Shown piece after piece: positions 36,515 through 45,154 of a stretch of 45,199 nt of DNA. Source of the stretch: Deltaproteobacteria bacterium (GTDB lineage: Bacteria; Myxococcota_A; UBA9160; UBA4427); the NCBI GenBank assembly GCA_019310385.1, contig JAFDEK010000018.1:1-45199 (forward strand), given 5' to 3'. The translations under genes were made by a program, and so were the position numbers. The notes beneath the pieces are model-generated. The model ran no database searches, was not told where the DNA came from, and was given only the letters and a program-made list of their open reading frames with translations. How positions within the stretch are numbered: position 1 is the first letter of the stretch; every line of letters starts with the position of its first letter.

Positions 36515-38062
36515 ATGCCGATGATGATGAAAAAGGTACTCGGGCTCGACGTCGGGGCTCACAGCATCAAGGCCGTAGTGCTGCGCCAGACCCTCCGGGG
36601 CATCGAGGCCGAGCAGCTGCGCCTGCAGCCCCGCGGCGGAGACGACGCCGAGCTGGCGGACCTCTTGCGGCGCTTCCTCAAGCTGCATCAGCTGCCGGCG
36701 GAGCACGTCGTCTGCGCCATCGCGGGAGAACGCATCTCCACCCGGCGCCTGGATTTCCCCTTCCGCGACCGCAAGAAGCTCGCCACCGCGGTCCCCTTCG
36801 AGGTGGAGGGCGAGATCCCCTTCGCGCTCGAGGATGTGATCGTGGATTGGGAGCTGGTCGGAGGCGAGGGGAAGCAGGGCCGCGTCGTCGCCAGCATCAC
36901 CCAGCGCCGCGAGATCTCGAGCTGCCTCGACTCGCTGCGCGAGGCCGCCATCGATCCGCGGGTGCTCGTGGGCGAGGGGCTCGTCCTCGGAAACCTGCCC
37001 GCCCTCTTCGACCTGCCGGGCGATCGCCTGCTGGTCGACCTGGGTCACCGCAAGACGAGCTTGTGCCTGCTCCAGGACGGCCGGGCCGTGGGCGCCCGCA
37101 GCATCTCCGTGGGCGGTGAAGCCATCACCCACGCCATTGCGGAGGATCGGGGCTGCAGCCTCGACGAGGCCGAGCGGGCGAAGTGCGAGGAAGGAATCGC
37201 CGGGGCGGCGTCCACGCCTCGCGCGGTGGCGGTGGTCGACCGCATCGCTCGCGAGATGGTCCGCACCCTGGAATCCTCCGAAACGGCGGTCGCTGCCATC
37301 ACGCTCTTCGGCGGCACGGCCAAGCTGCCCGGAATCGACGACTTCCTCAGCGAGCGGGTCGGCGTCGCCGCCCGCTGCCTCGCCCCGCCGGAGGACCCGG
37401 AACGCGCGGCCATCCTCTCCGGCGGCGACCCGCTGCTCTTTGCACCAGCCTTCGCCCTGGCGCTGCGCGCCACCGCGGAGAGCCGCACCCGCATGAACCT
37501 GAGGCGCGAGGAGTTCGCCTACCGGACCGACCTGCGCCAGTTCTTCGGCAAGGACCTGCGCACCACGGCGGTGCTGGCCGGCGTGGCGGCCCTGCTCGGC
37601 TGTGCGACCTTCACGACCTCGGTGTCCCTCGAATCGCGGCGGGCCAAGCGCGCCGAGACGGAGACAGCGCGACTCTACAGCGAAGCCTTCCCGGACCAGC
37701 CGCAGCCCGCGAATCCGGTCACCGCCATGAGCCAGGTGCTGCGCGAATCCCGGGAGCGGGCCGACTTCCTCGGTGTCTACGGCAGCAACCTCTCGGCCCT
37801 CGACCTGCTCGCCGAGCTCTCGCGCCGGGTTCCGTCGGATCTGCGGGTCCGCTTCGACGAGATCAGCATCGACGGACGGATCATCAAGATCAAGGTGCTC
37901 GGCGAGAGCTACGAGGCGGCCGATCGACTCAAGACCGTGCTCGCCCAATCCCCGCCCTTCACGAGCGCGAAGGTCGCGGGGGAGGTCAAGAGCCAGCGCC
38001 GCGGCAAGGGCAAGACCTTCAACCTGACCATCAGCCTGGACGACCTGGGAGGCACATCGTGA
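36515..38062 (+). CDS. gspL: GspL, PilM-like actin-fold type II secretion protein
   Basis: 515 aa. The N-terminal cytosolic part (about 5-345) is an actin-like ATPase fold of the PilM/GspL type: VLGLDVGAHSIKAVVL, LLVDLGHRKTSLCLL, SISVGGEAIT and LFGGTAKLPGI. One transmembrane helix follows (about 355-380). A [20 protein letters not shown]-like domain ends it (LDLLAELSRRVPSDLRVRFDEISI). GspL anchors GspE to the membrane. ATG at 36515 is chosen; GTG at 36494 would add seven residues. The stop overlaps gspM. Confidence 0.92.
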   Translation: MPMMMKKVLGLDVGAHSIKAVVLRQTLRGIEAEQLRLQPRGGDDAELADLLRRFLKLHQLPAEHVVCAIAGERISTRRLDFPFRDRKKLATAVPFEVEGEIPFALEDVIVDWELVGGEGKQGRVVASITQRREISSCLDSLREAAIDPRVLVGEGLVLGNLPALFDLPGDRLLVDLGHRKTSLCLLQDGRAVGARSISVGGEAITHAIAEDRGCSLDEAERAKCEEGIAGAASTPRAVAVVDRIAREMVRTLESSETAVAAITLFGGTAKLPGIDDFLSERVGVAARCLAPPEDPERAAILSGGDPLLFAPAFALALRATAESRTRMNLRREEFAYRTDLRQFFGKDLRTTAVLAGVAALLGCATFTTSVSLESRRAKRAETETARLYSEAFPDQPQPANPVTAMSQVLRESRERADFLGVYGSNLSALDLLAELSRRVPSDLRVRFDEISIDGRIIKIKVLGESYEAADRLKTVLAQSPPFTSAKVAGEVKSQRRGKGKTFNLTISLDDLGGTS

Positions 38063-38610
38063 GCGAGCTCTGGAGCAGACTGCTCGCGGTCTGGGACAAT
38101 CTCTCCCCGCGCGAACGCGTCCTGATCGGGGCCGCGGGCGGCATGCTGGTGGTGACGATCCTCTTCGTAGGTCTGGTCCAGCCCATCCTGACCTTTGCGG
38201 GCGGTGCCGGCACCCGGGTCGAGAGCGCGGAGCAGCAGCTCGGCTCGATGATTCGCCTGCGCCGGGACTACGACGAGGTGAACGGCCGCCTCTCCAAGGT
38301 CGAGGAACGCATCCGCGGCAACCGGGACGACCGCAACCTCCTCACCCTGCTCGAGACCCTGGCGAAGGAGTCGTCGGTGAAGGTCGACTCCATGGAGGAG
38401 CGCAAGTCTCCCGACGACGAGAAATACAAGGAGACCCGGGTCGAGGTGGAGCTCAAGAAGGTGACCCTCACCGATACGGTGAGCTACCTGCACAAGATCG
38501 AGGCCTCCGACCGCCTGCTCACCGTGAAGAGCCTGCGCGTCAAGGGACGCTCGGACAAGAGCGACATGCTCGACGTCTCCTTCAACGTCTCCACCTTCGA
38601 GCCCCTGTAA
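38059..38610 (+). CDS. gspM: Type II secretion protein GspM
   Basis: 183 aa bitopic inner-membrane protein. The cytosolic N-terminus WDNLSPRERVLIGAAGG is typical of GspM; one helix (about 23-50) follows, then a coiled coil and a small [11 protein letters not shown] alpha/beta domain similar to PilO. GTG at 38059 overlaps the gspL stop, with GGGAGG six bases upstream. Partner of GspL in the platform. Confidence 0.92.
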   Translation: MSELWSRLLAVWDNLSPRERVLIGAAGGMLVVTILFVGLVQPILTFAGGAGTRVESAEQQLGSMIRLRRDYDEVNGRLSKVEERIRGNRDDRNLLTLLETLAKESSVKVDSMEERKSPDDEKYKETRVEVELKKVTLTDTVSYLHKIEASDRLLTVKSLRVKGRSDKSDMLDVSFNVSTFEPL

Positions 38611-38612
38611 CC

Positions 38613-39479
38613 ATGGCCAACGATTCCTCCCTCCTCACCGCGCCCCTGCCCCGTCCGATGCTCTACGTGGGCGTCCCGCTGGCGGGCCTGCTGCTCACGA
38701 GCTTCTTCATCTTCATGGGCTTTCCCTATCACGAGCTCGGCGAGCGGCTGAGCCACGAGCTGGAGCAGTCGACGGGCGTACAGATCACCTTCGTGGACTT
38801 CGGGCCGCACCTGGGACTGCTGGGGCCGGGACTCTCGGCCGCGGGCGTCGACGCCCGGCTGAGCGATGGCCAGGAGCTGCACATCGATCGCCTGGTGCTC
38901 CGGGCCGGCTGGTCCCTGCAGTGGCTGCGCATGCGCCCGGTCATCCACATCGACCTCGAGAGTCCCCTGGGCGCCATCCAGGGGAACGCGATCCTCGGCT
39001 CCGCCCGGGGCTGGGACGGCACGCTGCGCGAGGTGCAGATCGCCAAGATCCCCTTCGCGACGGCCTCGACGGGTCTGGAGATCGAAGGGACCGTCGACGC
39101 CGACGTCGATCTCCTGGTGGGCGAAAGCGGCGCCGACGGGACCCTGCGCTTCGAGATCCGAGAAGGCTTCGTCGCTCACGAACAGCTGCCCGTCGGCATC
39201 CCCTACAAGACCATGCGGGGGGAGCTGCAGCTGGGCGGCGAGCAGCTCGCCGTGGTGGAGTCCTTCGAGATCGACAGCCCCGTCGTATCCGGCAAGATCA
39301 CCGGAAACATCGGCCGCGCTGAGCAGACCGGGGAAAGCCCCCTGGAGCTGAAAGGCGAGCTGGTGGTCCGGGATCAGGCTACGCGCGGGCTCTTCCAGCG
39401 AATGGGCATCCGCTTCGACGCCGAGGGAAAGGCCTCGGTCGAGATCGGCGGCAAGCTCTCCCAGCCCAGGTTCCTGTAG
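38613..39479 (+). CDS. gspN: Type II secretion protein GspN
   Basis: 288 aa. One N-terminal transmembrane helix (about 17-38), then a [11 protein letters not shown] region with AsmA-like repeats (ITFVDFGPHLGLLGPGLSAAGVDARL, LVLRAGWSLQWL, LEIEGTVDADVDL). This is the GspN form found mainly in deltaproteobacteria. Two bases after gspM. It closes the gspC-N set. gspA, gspB and the prepilin peptidase gspO (needed to process gspG-K) are not in the window. Confidence 0.88.
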   Translation: MANDSSLLTAPLPRPMLYVGVPLAGLLLTSFFIFMGFPYHELGERLSHELEQSTGVQITFVDFGPHLGLLGPGLSAAGVDARLSDGQELHIDRLVLRAGWSLQWLRMRPVIHIDLESPLGAIQGNAILGSARGWDGTLREVQIAKIPFATASTGLEIEGTVDADVDLLVGESGADGTLRFEIREGFVAHEQLPVGIPYKTMRGELQLGGEQLAVVESFEIDSPVVSGKITGNIGRAEQTGESPLELKGELVVRDQATRGLFQRMGIRFDAEGKASVEIGGKLSQPRFL

Positions 39480-39502
39480 CGGGCTAGCGGAATCCGACGC
39501 CC

Positions 39503-40489
39503 ATGAGCAGCCTCGCCAACGATCTCCAGAAGGTCTTCAAGACCCTCTCCGACCCCACGCGCATCCGCATCTTGCGCCTCCTCGAGGAGGAGGAGCTGGT
39601 GGTGCAGGAGCTCATGGAGGTGCTGGGGATGGCCCAGTCGCGGGTATCCCGGCACCTCGCCATCCTGCGCGAGGCGGGTCTGGTCGTCGATCGCCGGGAC
39701 GGGACTTACGTCTCCTACCGCTTCACGCCTCCCAGCGAGGGCTGCTGGCGCGACGCCTGGCAGCTGGTCACCAAGAACCTGCGCGGCGACCCCACGGCCG
39801 AGCGCGACGCCGCGGCCCTGTCCCGGGTCACCGAGGCCCGGGGCGCGCGCTCGCGCAGCTTCTTCGACGCCGTGGGCCCCGAGTGGGATGCCCTGCGCAA
39901 GGTCTTCAACGACGAGCTGCTACGCGCCCGGGCGGTGAATCGCCTCGTCGAGCCCGGGCAGCAGGTCGCCGACATCGGGACCGGCACGGGCATCCTCGCC
40001 CAGGAGCTCGCGGGCCTCGGCCTGCGGGTGATCGGCGTGGACAACTCGGCGCGCATGCTGGAGGCCGCCCAGGCAAAGCTCGACGCCGAGCCCGACACCC
40101 GCGAGCGGGTGGAGCTGCGCCGGGGCGAGGCCCACCGATTGCCCATCGCCGACGCCGAGGTCGGCGCCGCCTTCGCCCATATGGTGCTCCAGTACCTCTC
40201 CTCTCCCGCCGACGCCGTGGGCGAGATGGCCCGCATCGTGGCCCCGGGCGGCGCAATCGTGATCGTGGACTTCCTGCGCCACGACCAGGCGTGGATGCGC
40301 GATGAGCTCGGCGTGGTTTCCCTGGGCTTCGAGCTCGACGAGGTGCGGGGCTGGTTCGACGGCGCGGGCCTGCCCGCGGTGCGCATCGAGACCTTCGCCC
40401 CGGTGACGCGCAACCGGGACCTGCCTGCCACCTTCATCGCATCGGCGCGCATCGCATCAGCGCGCCAGCCCGCGCAAGACCGCTCTTGA
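39503..40489 (+). CDS. ArsR-type regulator fused to a SAM-dependent methyltransferase
   Basis: 328 aa. The N-terminal winged helix (about 1-85) has FKTLSDPTRIRILRLLEE and the recognition helix AQSRVSRHLAILREAGLV. The C-terminal class I methyltransferase (about 130-300) has motif I VADIGTGTGILAQELA, motif II VIGVDNSARML and the post-motif AHMVLQYLSSP. The ArsR part has no metal-binding Cys cluster, so it may sense something else, possibly its own methyl-donor chemistry. Starts 23 bases after gspN, perhaps on the same transcript. The C-terminus carries a 15-bp duplication (40436-40465). The stop overlaps the HAD gene (TTGA). Confidence 0.9.
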   Translation: MSSLANDLQKVFKTLSDPTRIRILRLLEEEELVVQELMEVLGMAQSRVSRHLAILREAGLVVDRRDGTYVSYRFTPPSEGCWRDAWQLVTKNLRGDPTAERDAAALSRVTEARGARSRSFFDAVGPEWDALRKVFNDELLRARAVNRLVEPGQQVADIGTGTGILAQELAGLGLRVIGVDNSARMLEAAQAKLDAEPDTRERVELRRGEAHRLPIADAEVGAAFAHMVLQYLSSPADAVGEMARIVAPGGAIVIVDFLRHDQAWMRDELGVVSLGFELDEVRGWFDGAGLPAVRIETFAPVTRNRDLPATFIASARIASARQPAQDRS

Positions 40490-41271
40490 CGCGAGCGGCC
40501 CACCCGGCCCGTCCTACGGCTCCGCTGCTCGCCGTGCTCTTCGATGCGACCGGGACCCTCATCGAGCTGCGCGAGCCGGTCGGTGAGAGCTACGCGCGTA
40601 TCGCCCGCGAGTGGGGGGTCGAGCTTCGCCCCTCGCGCCTCGACGCTGCCTTCGCACGCGTGCTGCAGCGCACGCCGCCCGTCGCCTACACCTCTGACGC
40701 CTACACCTCTGACGCCTACACCGAATTGGAGCACGACGCCGACGTGATCGCCGCACACGAGCGCGAGTGGTGGCGAGGCGTAGTGCGGAGCACCTTTCTC
40801 GCCACCGACAGCAGCGTGCGCTTCGCCGACTTCGACGCCTTCTTCGCGGCCACCTTCGAGCACTACAACGGAGCGCGGGCCTGGCGCCTGCGCCCGGGCG
40901 CACGCGGCGCCCTCGCGGCCCTGTCCGCTCGCGGTCTGCGTCTGGGCGTCGTCTCGAACTTCGACCAACGCCTCGCAAAGATCCTGCAAGAGCTCGAAAT
41001 CGATCAGTTTTTCGGTTGCATAATGATCCCGGCGCAGTGCGGCGCCCGCAAGCCGGCGCCGCGCATCTTCCGGGCCGCGCTCGCGCAGCTGGGCGTCGAC
41101 ATCCGCAATGCCCTCTACGTCGGCGACGACCCCGAAGACGAGTTGGCAGCGGCCGGCGAGCTGGGGCTGCAAGTCCTCGACGTGCGTGTTCTCGAAACCC
41201 TCGAAGCGCTTCCGGCGCGGCTCGAAGCCCACGCTAAGCTCGGTCGAACCTTCTGGAGCAGTAGACCATGA
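40486..41271 (+). CDS. HAD-superfamily hydrolase
   Basis: 261 aa, REG-2/HDHD3-like phosphatase. Motif I FDATGTL (nucleophile Asp, with Thr at the +2 position as in this subgroup), motif II VVSNFD, motif III Lys in GARKPAPRIF and motif IV VGDDPEDEL. The cap domain carries a 15-bp tandem duplication (repeated Ala-Tyr-Thr-Ser-Asp). Substrate unknown. TTG at 40486 overlaps the previous stop. Its own stop overlaps a duplicated ATG ahead of tldD. Confidence 0.9.
   Translation: MTRAAHPARPTAPLLAVLFDATGTLIELREPVGESYARIAREWGVELRPSRLDAAFARVLQRTPPVAYTSDAYTSDAYTELEHDADVIAAHEREWWRGVVRSTFLATDSSVRFADFDAFFAATFEHYNGARAWRLRPGARGALAALSARGLRLGVVSNFDQRLAKILQELEIDQFFGCIMIPAQCGARKPAPRIFRAALAQLGVDIRNALYVGDDPEDELAAAGELGLQVLDVRVLETLEALPARLEAHAKLGRTFWSSRP
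40684..40722 (+). repeat. 15-bp tandem repeat (2.6 copies) inside the HAD gene
   Basis: GCCTACACCTCTGAC twice, then GCCTACACC. In frame, encoding AYTSD twice and AYT. Confidence 0.9.
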
Positions 41272-41285
41272 GCAAGAGACCATGA
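41268..41285 (+). other. Five-codon mini-ORF (MSKRP) between the HAD gene and tldD
   Basis: A 14-bp duplication (41263-41276 and 41277-41290, one mismatch) copied the junction. The first ATG (41268) overlaps the HAD stop as ATGA, reads Met-Ser-Lys-Arg-Pro and stops at a TGA that overlaps the real tldD ATG (41282), again as ATGA. Confidence 0.75.
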
Positions 41286-42745
41286 GCAAATCCCCGAGAC
41301 CCTCGAGCTCCGACGCGGCGCTGGACTTCTTCCGCGAGCGCTTCGAGCTCGAGGACCGCAACCTCTCCCAGGCGCTGGACACCACCCTCGAGCGCGAGGT
41401 CGATCACGCCGACCTCTTCTTCGAGTACACGGCCCAGGACTCGGTCGCCCTCGAGGAAGGCATCGTCAAGAGCGGCAGCCGCCACATCGAGCAGGGCGTG
41501 GGCGTGCGGGCCCAGAGCGGCGAGCGCCAGGGCTACGCTCACTCGGACGAGATCACTCTCGACAGCCTGAAGCTCGCGGCCTCGACGGCACGCGCCATCT
41601 CCGAGCGCAGCGGCAGCGGAAGCGTGGCGGTCCGCTCCGCGGCCCTGCCGGGCCACGACCTCTACCCGGTCGAGCGGGCGCCCACCGAGGTGCCCGTAGA
41701 GTCGAAGATCGACCTCATCAGCGAGATGGACGTCTACGCCCGCGCCAGCGACTCGCGCGTGAAGCAGGTAAGCGTCAGCGTCATTACGCAACACCGCAGG
41801 ATCCTGATCGCGAACAGCGACGGGAGCATGACGGGGGACGTTCAGCCCCTGGTGCGGCTCAACGCCCAGGTGATCGTCGAGGACGCCCAGGGCAACCGTG
41901 AGGTGGGCTACCAGGGCATGGGGGGCCGCTATGAGCTCGAACGTCTGATGGCCCCCGACGCCTGGAAGGGCGTCGTCGACGAAGCCGTGCGCGTCGCCAC
42001 CTTGAATCTCGACGCAGAGCCCTGCCCTGCCGGCACCCTGGACGTGGTGCTGGGACCGGGCTGGCCCGGCATCCTGCTCCACGAAGCCGTGGGCCACGGC
42101 CTCGAGGGCGACTTCAACCGCAAGCAGACCTCGGCCTTCAGCGATCGCCTGGGCGAACGCGTGGCCTCCGAGGGCGTCACGGTGATCGACGACGGCACCC
42201 TACCCGGACGCCGCGGCTCCATCAACGTCGACGACGAGGGGACCGCGAGCGGCCGCAACGTGCTGATCGAGAACGGCATCCTGGTCGGCTACATGCAGGA
42301 CCGGCTCAACGCCCGGCTCATGGGAGTCGAGCCCACCGGCAACGGACGCCGGGAGAGCTACGCCGACCTCCCCCTGCCGCGCATGACGAACACCTTCATG
42401 CTGGCCGGCGAGGAGGACCCCGCCGAGATCCTGCGATCGGTGAAGAGCGGCCTCTATGCGGTCTCCTTCAGCGGAGGCCAGGTGGACATCACCAGCGGCA
42501 AGTTCGTGTTCAGCGCCAGCGAGGCCTACAAGATCGAGGACGGCAAGGTGGGGGCGCCGGTCAAGGGCGCGACCCTGATCGGGAACGGGCCCGATGTGAT
42601 GACCCGGGTGACGCGCATCGGCAGTGACCTCGAGCTGGACCAGGGCGTCGGAACCTGCGGCAAGGACGGCCAGGGGGTGCCGGTGGGAGTCGGCATGCCC
42701 ACGATCCGCGTCGACGCACTCACGGTGGGGGGGACCCAGGGATGA
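41282..42745 (+). CDS. tldD: TldD metalloprotease
   Basis: 487 aa, full length. Works with TldE as a heterodimer that degrades unfolded peptides and matures peptide products such as microcins; in other bacteria it also affects gyrase poisons. The zinc motif HEAVGH (about 267-272) in LLHEAVGHGLEGD is intact, and the conserved GRRGSINVDDEGT and ESYADLPLPRMTNTFM segments are present. ATG at 41282 is the second of two duplicated ATGs. The stop overlaps the tldE start (ATGA), which fits a 1:1 complex. Confidence 0.96.
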   Translation: MSKSPRPSSSDAALDFFRERFELEDRNLSQALDTTLEREVDHADLFFEYTAQDSVALEEGIVKSGSRHIEQGVGVRAQSGERQGYAHSDEITLDSLKLAASTARAISERSGSGSVAVRSAALPGHDLYPVERAPTEVPVESKIDLISEMDVYARASDSRVKQVSVSVITQHRRILIANSDGSMTGDVQPLVRLNAQVIVEDAQGNREVGYQGMGGRYELERLMAPDAWKGVVDEAVRVATLNLDAEPCPAGTLDVVLGPGWPGILLHEAVGHGLEGDFNRKQTSAFSDRLGERVASEGVTVIDDGTLPGRRGSINVDDEGTASGRNVLIENGILVGYMQDRLNARLMGVEPTGNGRRESYADLPLPRMTNTFMLAGEEDPAEILRSVKSGLYAVSFSGGQVDITSGKFVFSASEAYKIEDGKVGAPVKGATLIGNGPDVMTRVTRIGSDLELDQGVGTCGKDGQGVPVGVGMPTIRVDALTVGGTQG

Positions 42746-44154
42746 AGCCGAGCCGCGGAGCTCCCGGCGCGATGACCGAAGCTGAGATGACGCAAGCCGA
42801 CAAGAGCGACGAGGATCTCGTCGCCCACGCCCTCGACTGCGCACGCAGGGCGGGCGCCGACGCGGCCGACGCCCTGCTGATTCGCGGGCGCTCCATGGAA
42901 TCGCGGGTACGTGGCGAGGTCATCGACTTCGTCAAGCAGGCCCAGGAGCAGGTGCTCGGCATCCGCGCCCTGCGCAGCCGGGAGGGTGGCATGAGCTCGG
43001 CCGTCACCTCGACTTGCGACCTGGCCCCCGAAGCCATCGAGGCCATGGCGGCCGACGCCGTCACCCTGGCCAAGGCCACCGCAGCGGACCCCGCGGCCGG
43101 GCTGCCCGACGGCGGCTTCGCGACGCAGCTGCCCGAGCTCCGGCTCGTCGACCCGGACGACCGCACTGTGAGCATCGAGGCGCGCATCGATGACGCTCGG
43201 CGCTGCGAGTCGGCCGCGCGCGGCGCCGATGCGCGCATCGTCAATTCTGAAGGCAGCCAGGCGAGCTCCTCCTTCTCCACGGTGGCGTACGGCAACTCGG
43301 CGGGCTTTCTCGGCCAATACGAGTCGGCCTACCACTCCCTTTTCAGCGAGCCCATCGCGAGCGACGCGAGCGGCATGCAACGTGACTACTGGATGACCGT
43401 CGGACGCCACCTCTCGTCCCTCGAGGCCCCCGAGGCCGTGGGTCGCCAGGCGGCCGAGCGCTCCCTGCGCCGCCTCGCTGCGCGGCGCGTTCCCACCTGC
43501 GAGGCGCCCGTCCTCTTTGAGCCCCGCCCGGCCGCCAGCCTGCTCGGCCAGCTGCTCTCTCTGGTGAGCGGCTACGCGGTGTACCGCGAGGCGAGCTTCC
43601 TGGCCGACCGCCTGGGCGAGGTGATCGCGAGCCCGGGCTTCACCCTCGTCGACGACGGCCAGCGCCCGGGCGGACTCGGGAGCAAGCCCTTCGACGGAGA
43701 GGGGCTGCCGACCCGGCGCAATGTGATCGTCGACGACGGCCGCCTGGCGACCTGGCTGCTGGACTCCTACTCGGGCCGCAAGCTCGGCTTCGCGTCCACG
43801 GGAAGCGCCTCCCGGGGCCCCGGCAGCACGCCCGGGGTCGGCGCGACGAATCTCTGGCTCGAGCCCGGCGACGTGAGCCTCGCTGAGATGATCGCCGCCA
43901 CCGACCGGGGCCTGCTGGTGACCGAGCTCATCGGCATGGGCTTCAACCCCGTCACCGGCGACTACTCCCGCGGCGCCGCGGGATTGTGGATCGAGAAGGG
44001 GAAGATCCAGTACCCCGTCGAGGAGATCACCATCGCGGGCAACTTCGGCGACATGCTGAAGGCCGTAGACATGATCGGCTCGGAGCTGCTGTGGCTCGGC
44101 AGTGTCGCGGCCCCGCCCCTGCGCATCGCCTCCATGACGATCGCGGGAGAGTGA
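42742..44154 (+). CDS. pmbA: TldE/PmbA, partner of TldD
   Basis: 470 aa. Same fold as TldD but without the HExxxH zinc motif, as normal for TldE. Typical segments: FVKQAQEQVLGIRAL, EAPVLFEPRPAASLLGQLLSLVSG, DDGQRPGGLGSKPFDGEGLPTRRN and the C-terminal EEITIAGNFGDMLKAVDMIGSEL. ATG at 42742 overlaps tldD. Probably substrate-binding or structural subunit. No obvious peptide precursor gene lies near. Confidence 0.96.
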   Translation: MKPSRGAPGAMTEAEMTQADKSDEDLVAHALDCARRAGADAADALLIRGRSMESRVRGEVIDFVKQAQEQVLGIRALRSREGGMSSAVTSTCDLAPEAIEAMAADAVTLAKATAADPAAGLPDGGFATQLPELRLVDPDDRTVSIEARIDDARRCESAARGADARIVNSEGSQASSSFSTVAYGNSAGFLGQYESAYHSLFSEPIASDASGMQRDYWMTVGRHLSSLEAPEAVGRQAAERSLRRLAARRVPTCEAPVLFEPRPAASLLGQLLSLVSGYAVYREASFLADRLGEVIASPGFTLVDDGQRPGGLGSKPFDGEGLPTRRNVIVDDGRLATWLLDSYSGRKLGFASTGSASRGPGSTPGVGATNLWLEPGDVSLAEMIAATDRGLLVTELIGMGFNPVTGDYSRGAAGLWIEKGKIQYPVEEITIAGNFGDMLKAVDMIGSELLWLGSVAAPPLRIASMTIAGE

Positions 44155-44156
44155 CC

Positions 44157-45035
44157 ATGACCAGCGCGCCCCCCGTGATGATGGGCATGAAGCTGCCCGA
44201 CATCGACCAGTGGTCGGAGCGGGTGATCGTCGCCCTGGGTCAGAACCCCAGCGTCTTCGCGGGCCCGGGCACGAACACCTATCTCGTGGGAACGGGCCCC
44301 GAGCGCATCCTGCTCGACCCGGGCGGCGGCGAGACGGCCTACATACCCTTCCTCGAGCAGGCCCTCGAACGGGGTGCCTGCCGCATCCAGGAGATCGTCC
44401 TCACCCACGGCCATCCCGACCACATCGGCGGCGTCCGCCAGGTGATCGAGCGCTTCGGCGAGCTCGAAGTCAAGAAGCAGCCCTGGCCCATGATGGACGA
44501 GACCCACCACGTCGAGATCACCCCCATCGAAGACGGCTCCGTCATCCACACCGAGGGCGCAACCCTGCGCGCCCTCCACACCCCCGGCCACGCCCCCGAC
44601 CACCTCTGCTTCATCCTCGAAGAAGAGCGCTCCCTCTTCTCCGGCGACAACATCCTCGGCGTCGGCACCACGGTGATCCCCGCCGAGAGCGGCAACCTCG
44701 GCGACTACATGGCCTCCCTCGAGCGCCTTCTCGAGGAGGAGCCGACCCGCATCTACCCCGCCCACGGCCCCTGCATCGAGCAGGGCACCGCAAAGATCCG
44801 CGAGTACATCGACCACCGCCTCGAACGCAACCGCCAGATCCTCGACGCCCTGGACCAGGGCGCCGCCCTGCCCATGGAAATCGTCGAGATCGTCTACGCC
44901 GCCTACCCCAAGGTCCTGCACCCCGCCGCCGCCCAATCGGTGGTCTCCCACCTCCTACACCTCGAAGCGCGCGAGGAAGTAGCGCGCAACAACGACGAGC
45001 CATCCCCCCACGCCGCGCGCTGGCGCCGGCGCTGA
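44157..45035 (+). CDS. MBL-fold metallohydrolase (LACTB2-like)
   Basis: 292 aa. The beta-lactamase-like domain has NPSVFAGPGTNTYLVGTG, THGHPDHIGG (His84, His86, Asp88, His89 as metal ligands), the later HTPGHAPDHLCF, the bridging Asp in LFSGDNILG and the final ligand in YPAHGP. The C-terminal winged-helix-like part (about 205-280) reads HLLHLEAREEVAR, as in LACTB2/ribonuclease-like and thioesterase-like hydrolases. Starts two bases after tldE, likely last gene of the operon. Substrate not deducible. Confidence 0.92.
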   Translation: MTSAPPVMMGMKLPDIDQWSERVIVALGQNPSVFAGPGTNTYLVGTGPERILLDPGGGETAYIPFLEQALERGACRIQEIVLTHGHPDHIGGVRQVIERFGELEVKKQPWPMMDETHHVEITPIEDGSVIHTEGATLRALHTPGHAPDHLCFILEEERSLFSGDNILGVGTTVIPAESGNLGDYMASLERLLEEEPTRIYPAHGPCIEQGTAKIREYIDHRLERNRQILDALDQGAALPMEIVEIVYAAYPKVLHPAAAQSVVSHLLHLEAREEVARNNDEPSPHAARWRRR

Positions 45036-45088
45036 TCCGCCTCTCCACTGCCCTGCCCGTCTCGCTTCGGGCCGGTGAGGGGGTGAGG

Positions 45089-45154
45089 GGGGACGTTCTT
45101 TCGAGCTTCCGATGTGACGGCACGTCATAACGGAACATCGGAAGGAACGTCCCC
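45089..45154. repeat. REP/MITE-like palindromic element
   Basis: Right arm ACATCGGAAGGAACGTCCCC (45135-45154). Left arm (45089-45115) is its reverse complement, split by about seven extra bases (TTTCGAG). The centre has a small hairpin TGACG-GCA-CGTCA. It lies 53 bases after the MBL gene. Structure suits a non-autonomous element mobilised by an IS200/RAYT-type transposase, but no transposase is in view. The remaining bases to 45199 show no gene. Confidence 0.6.
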
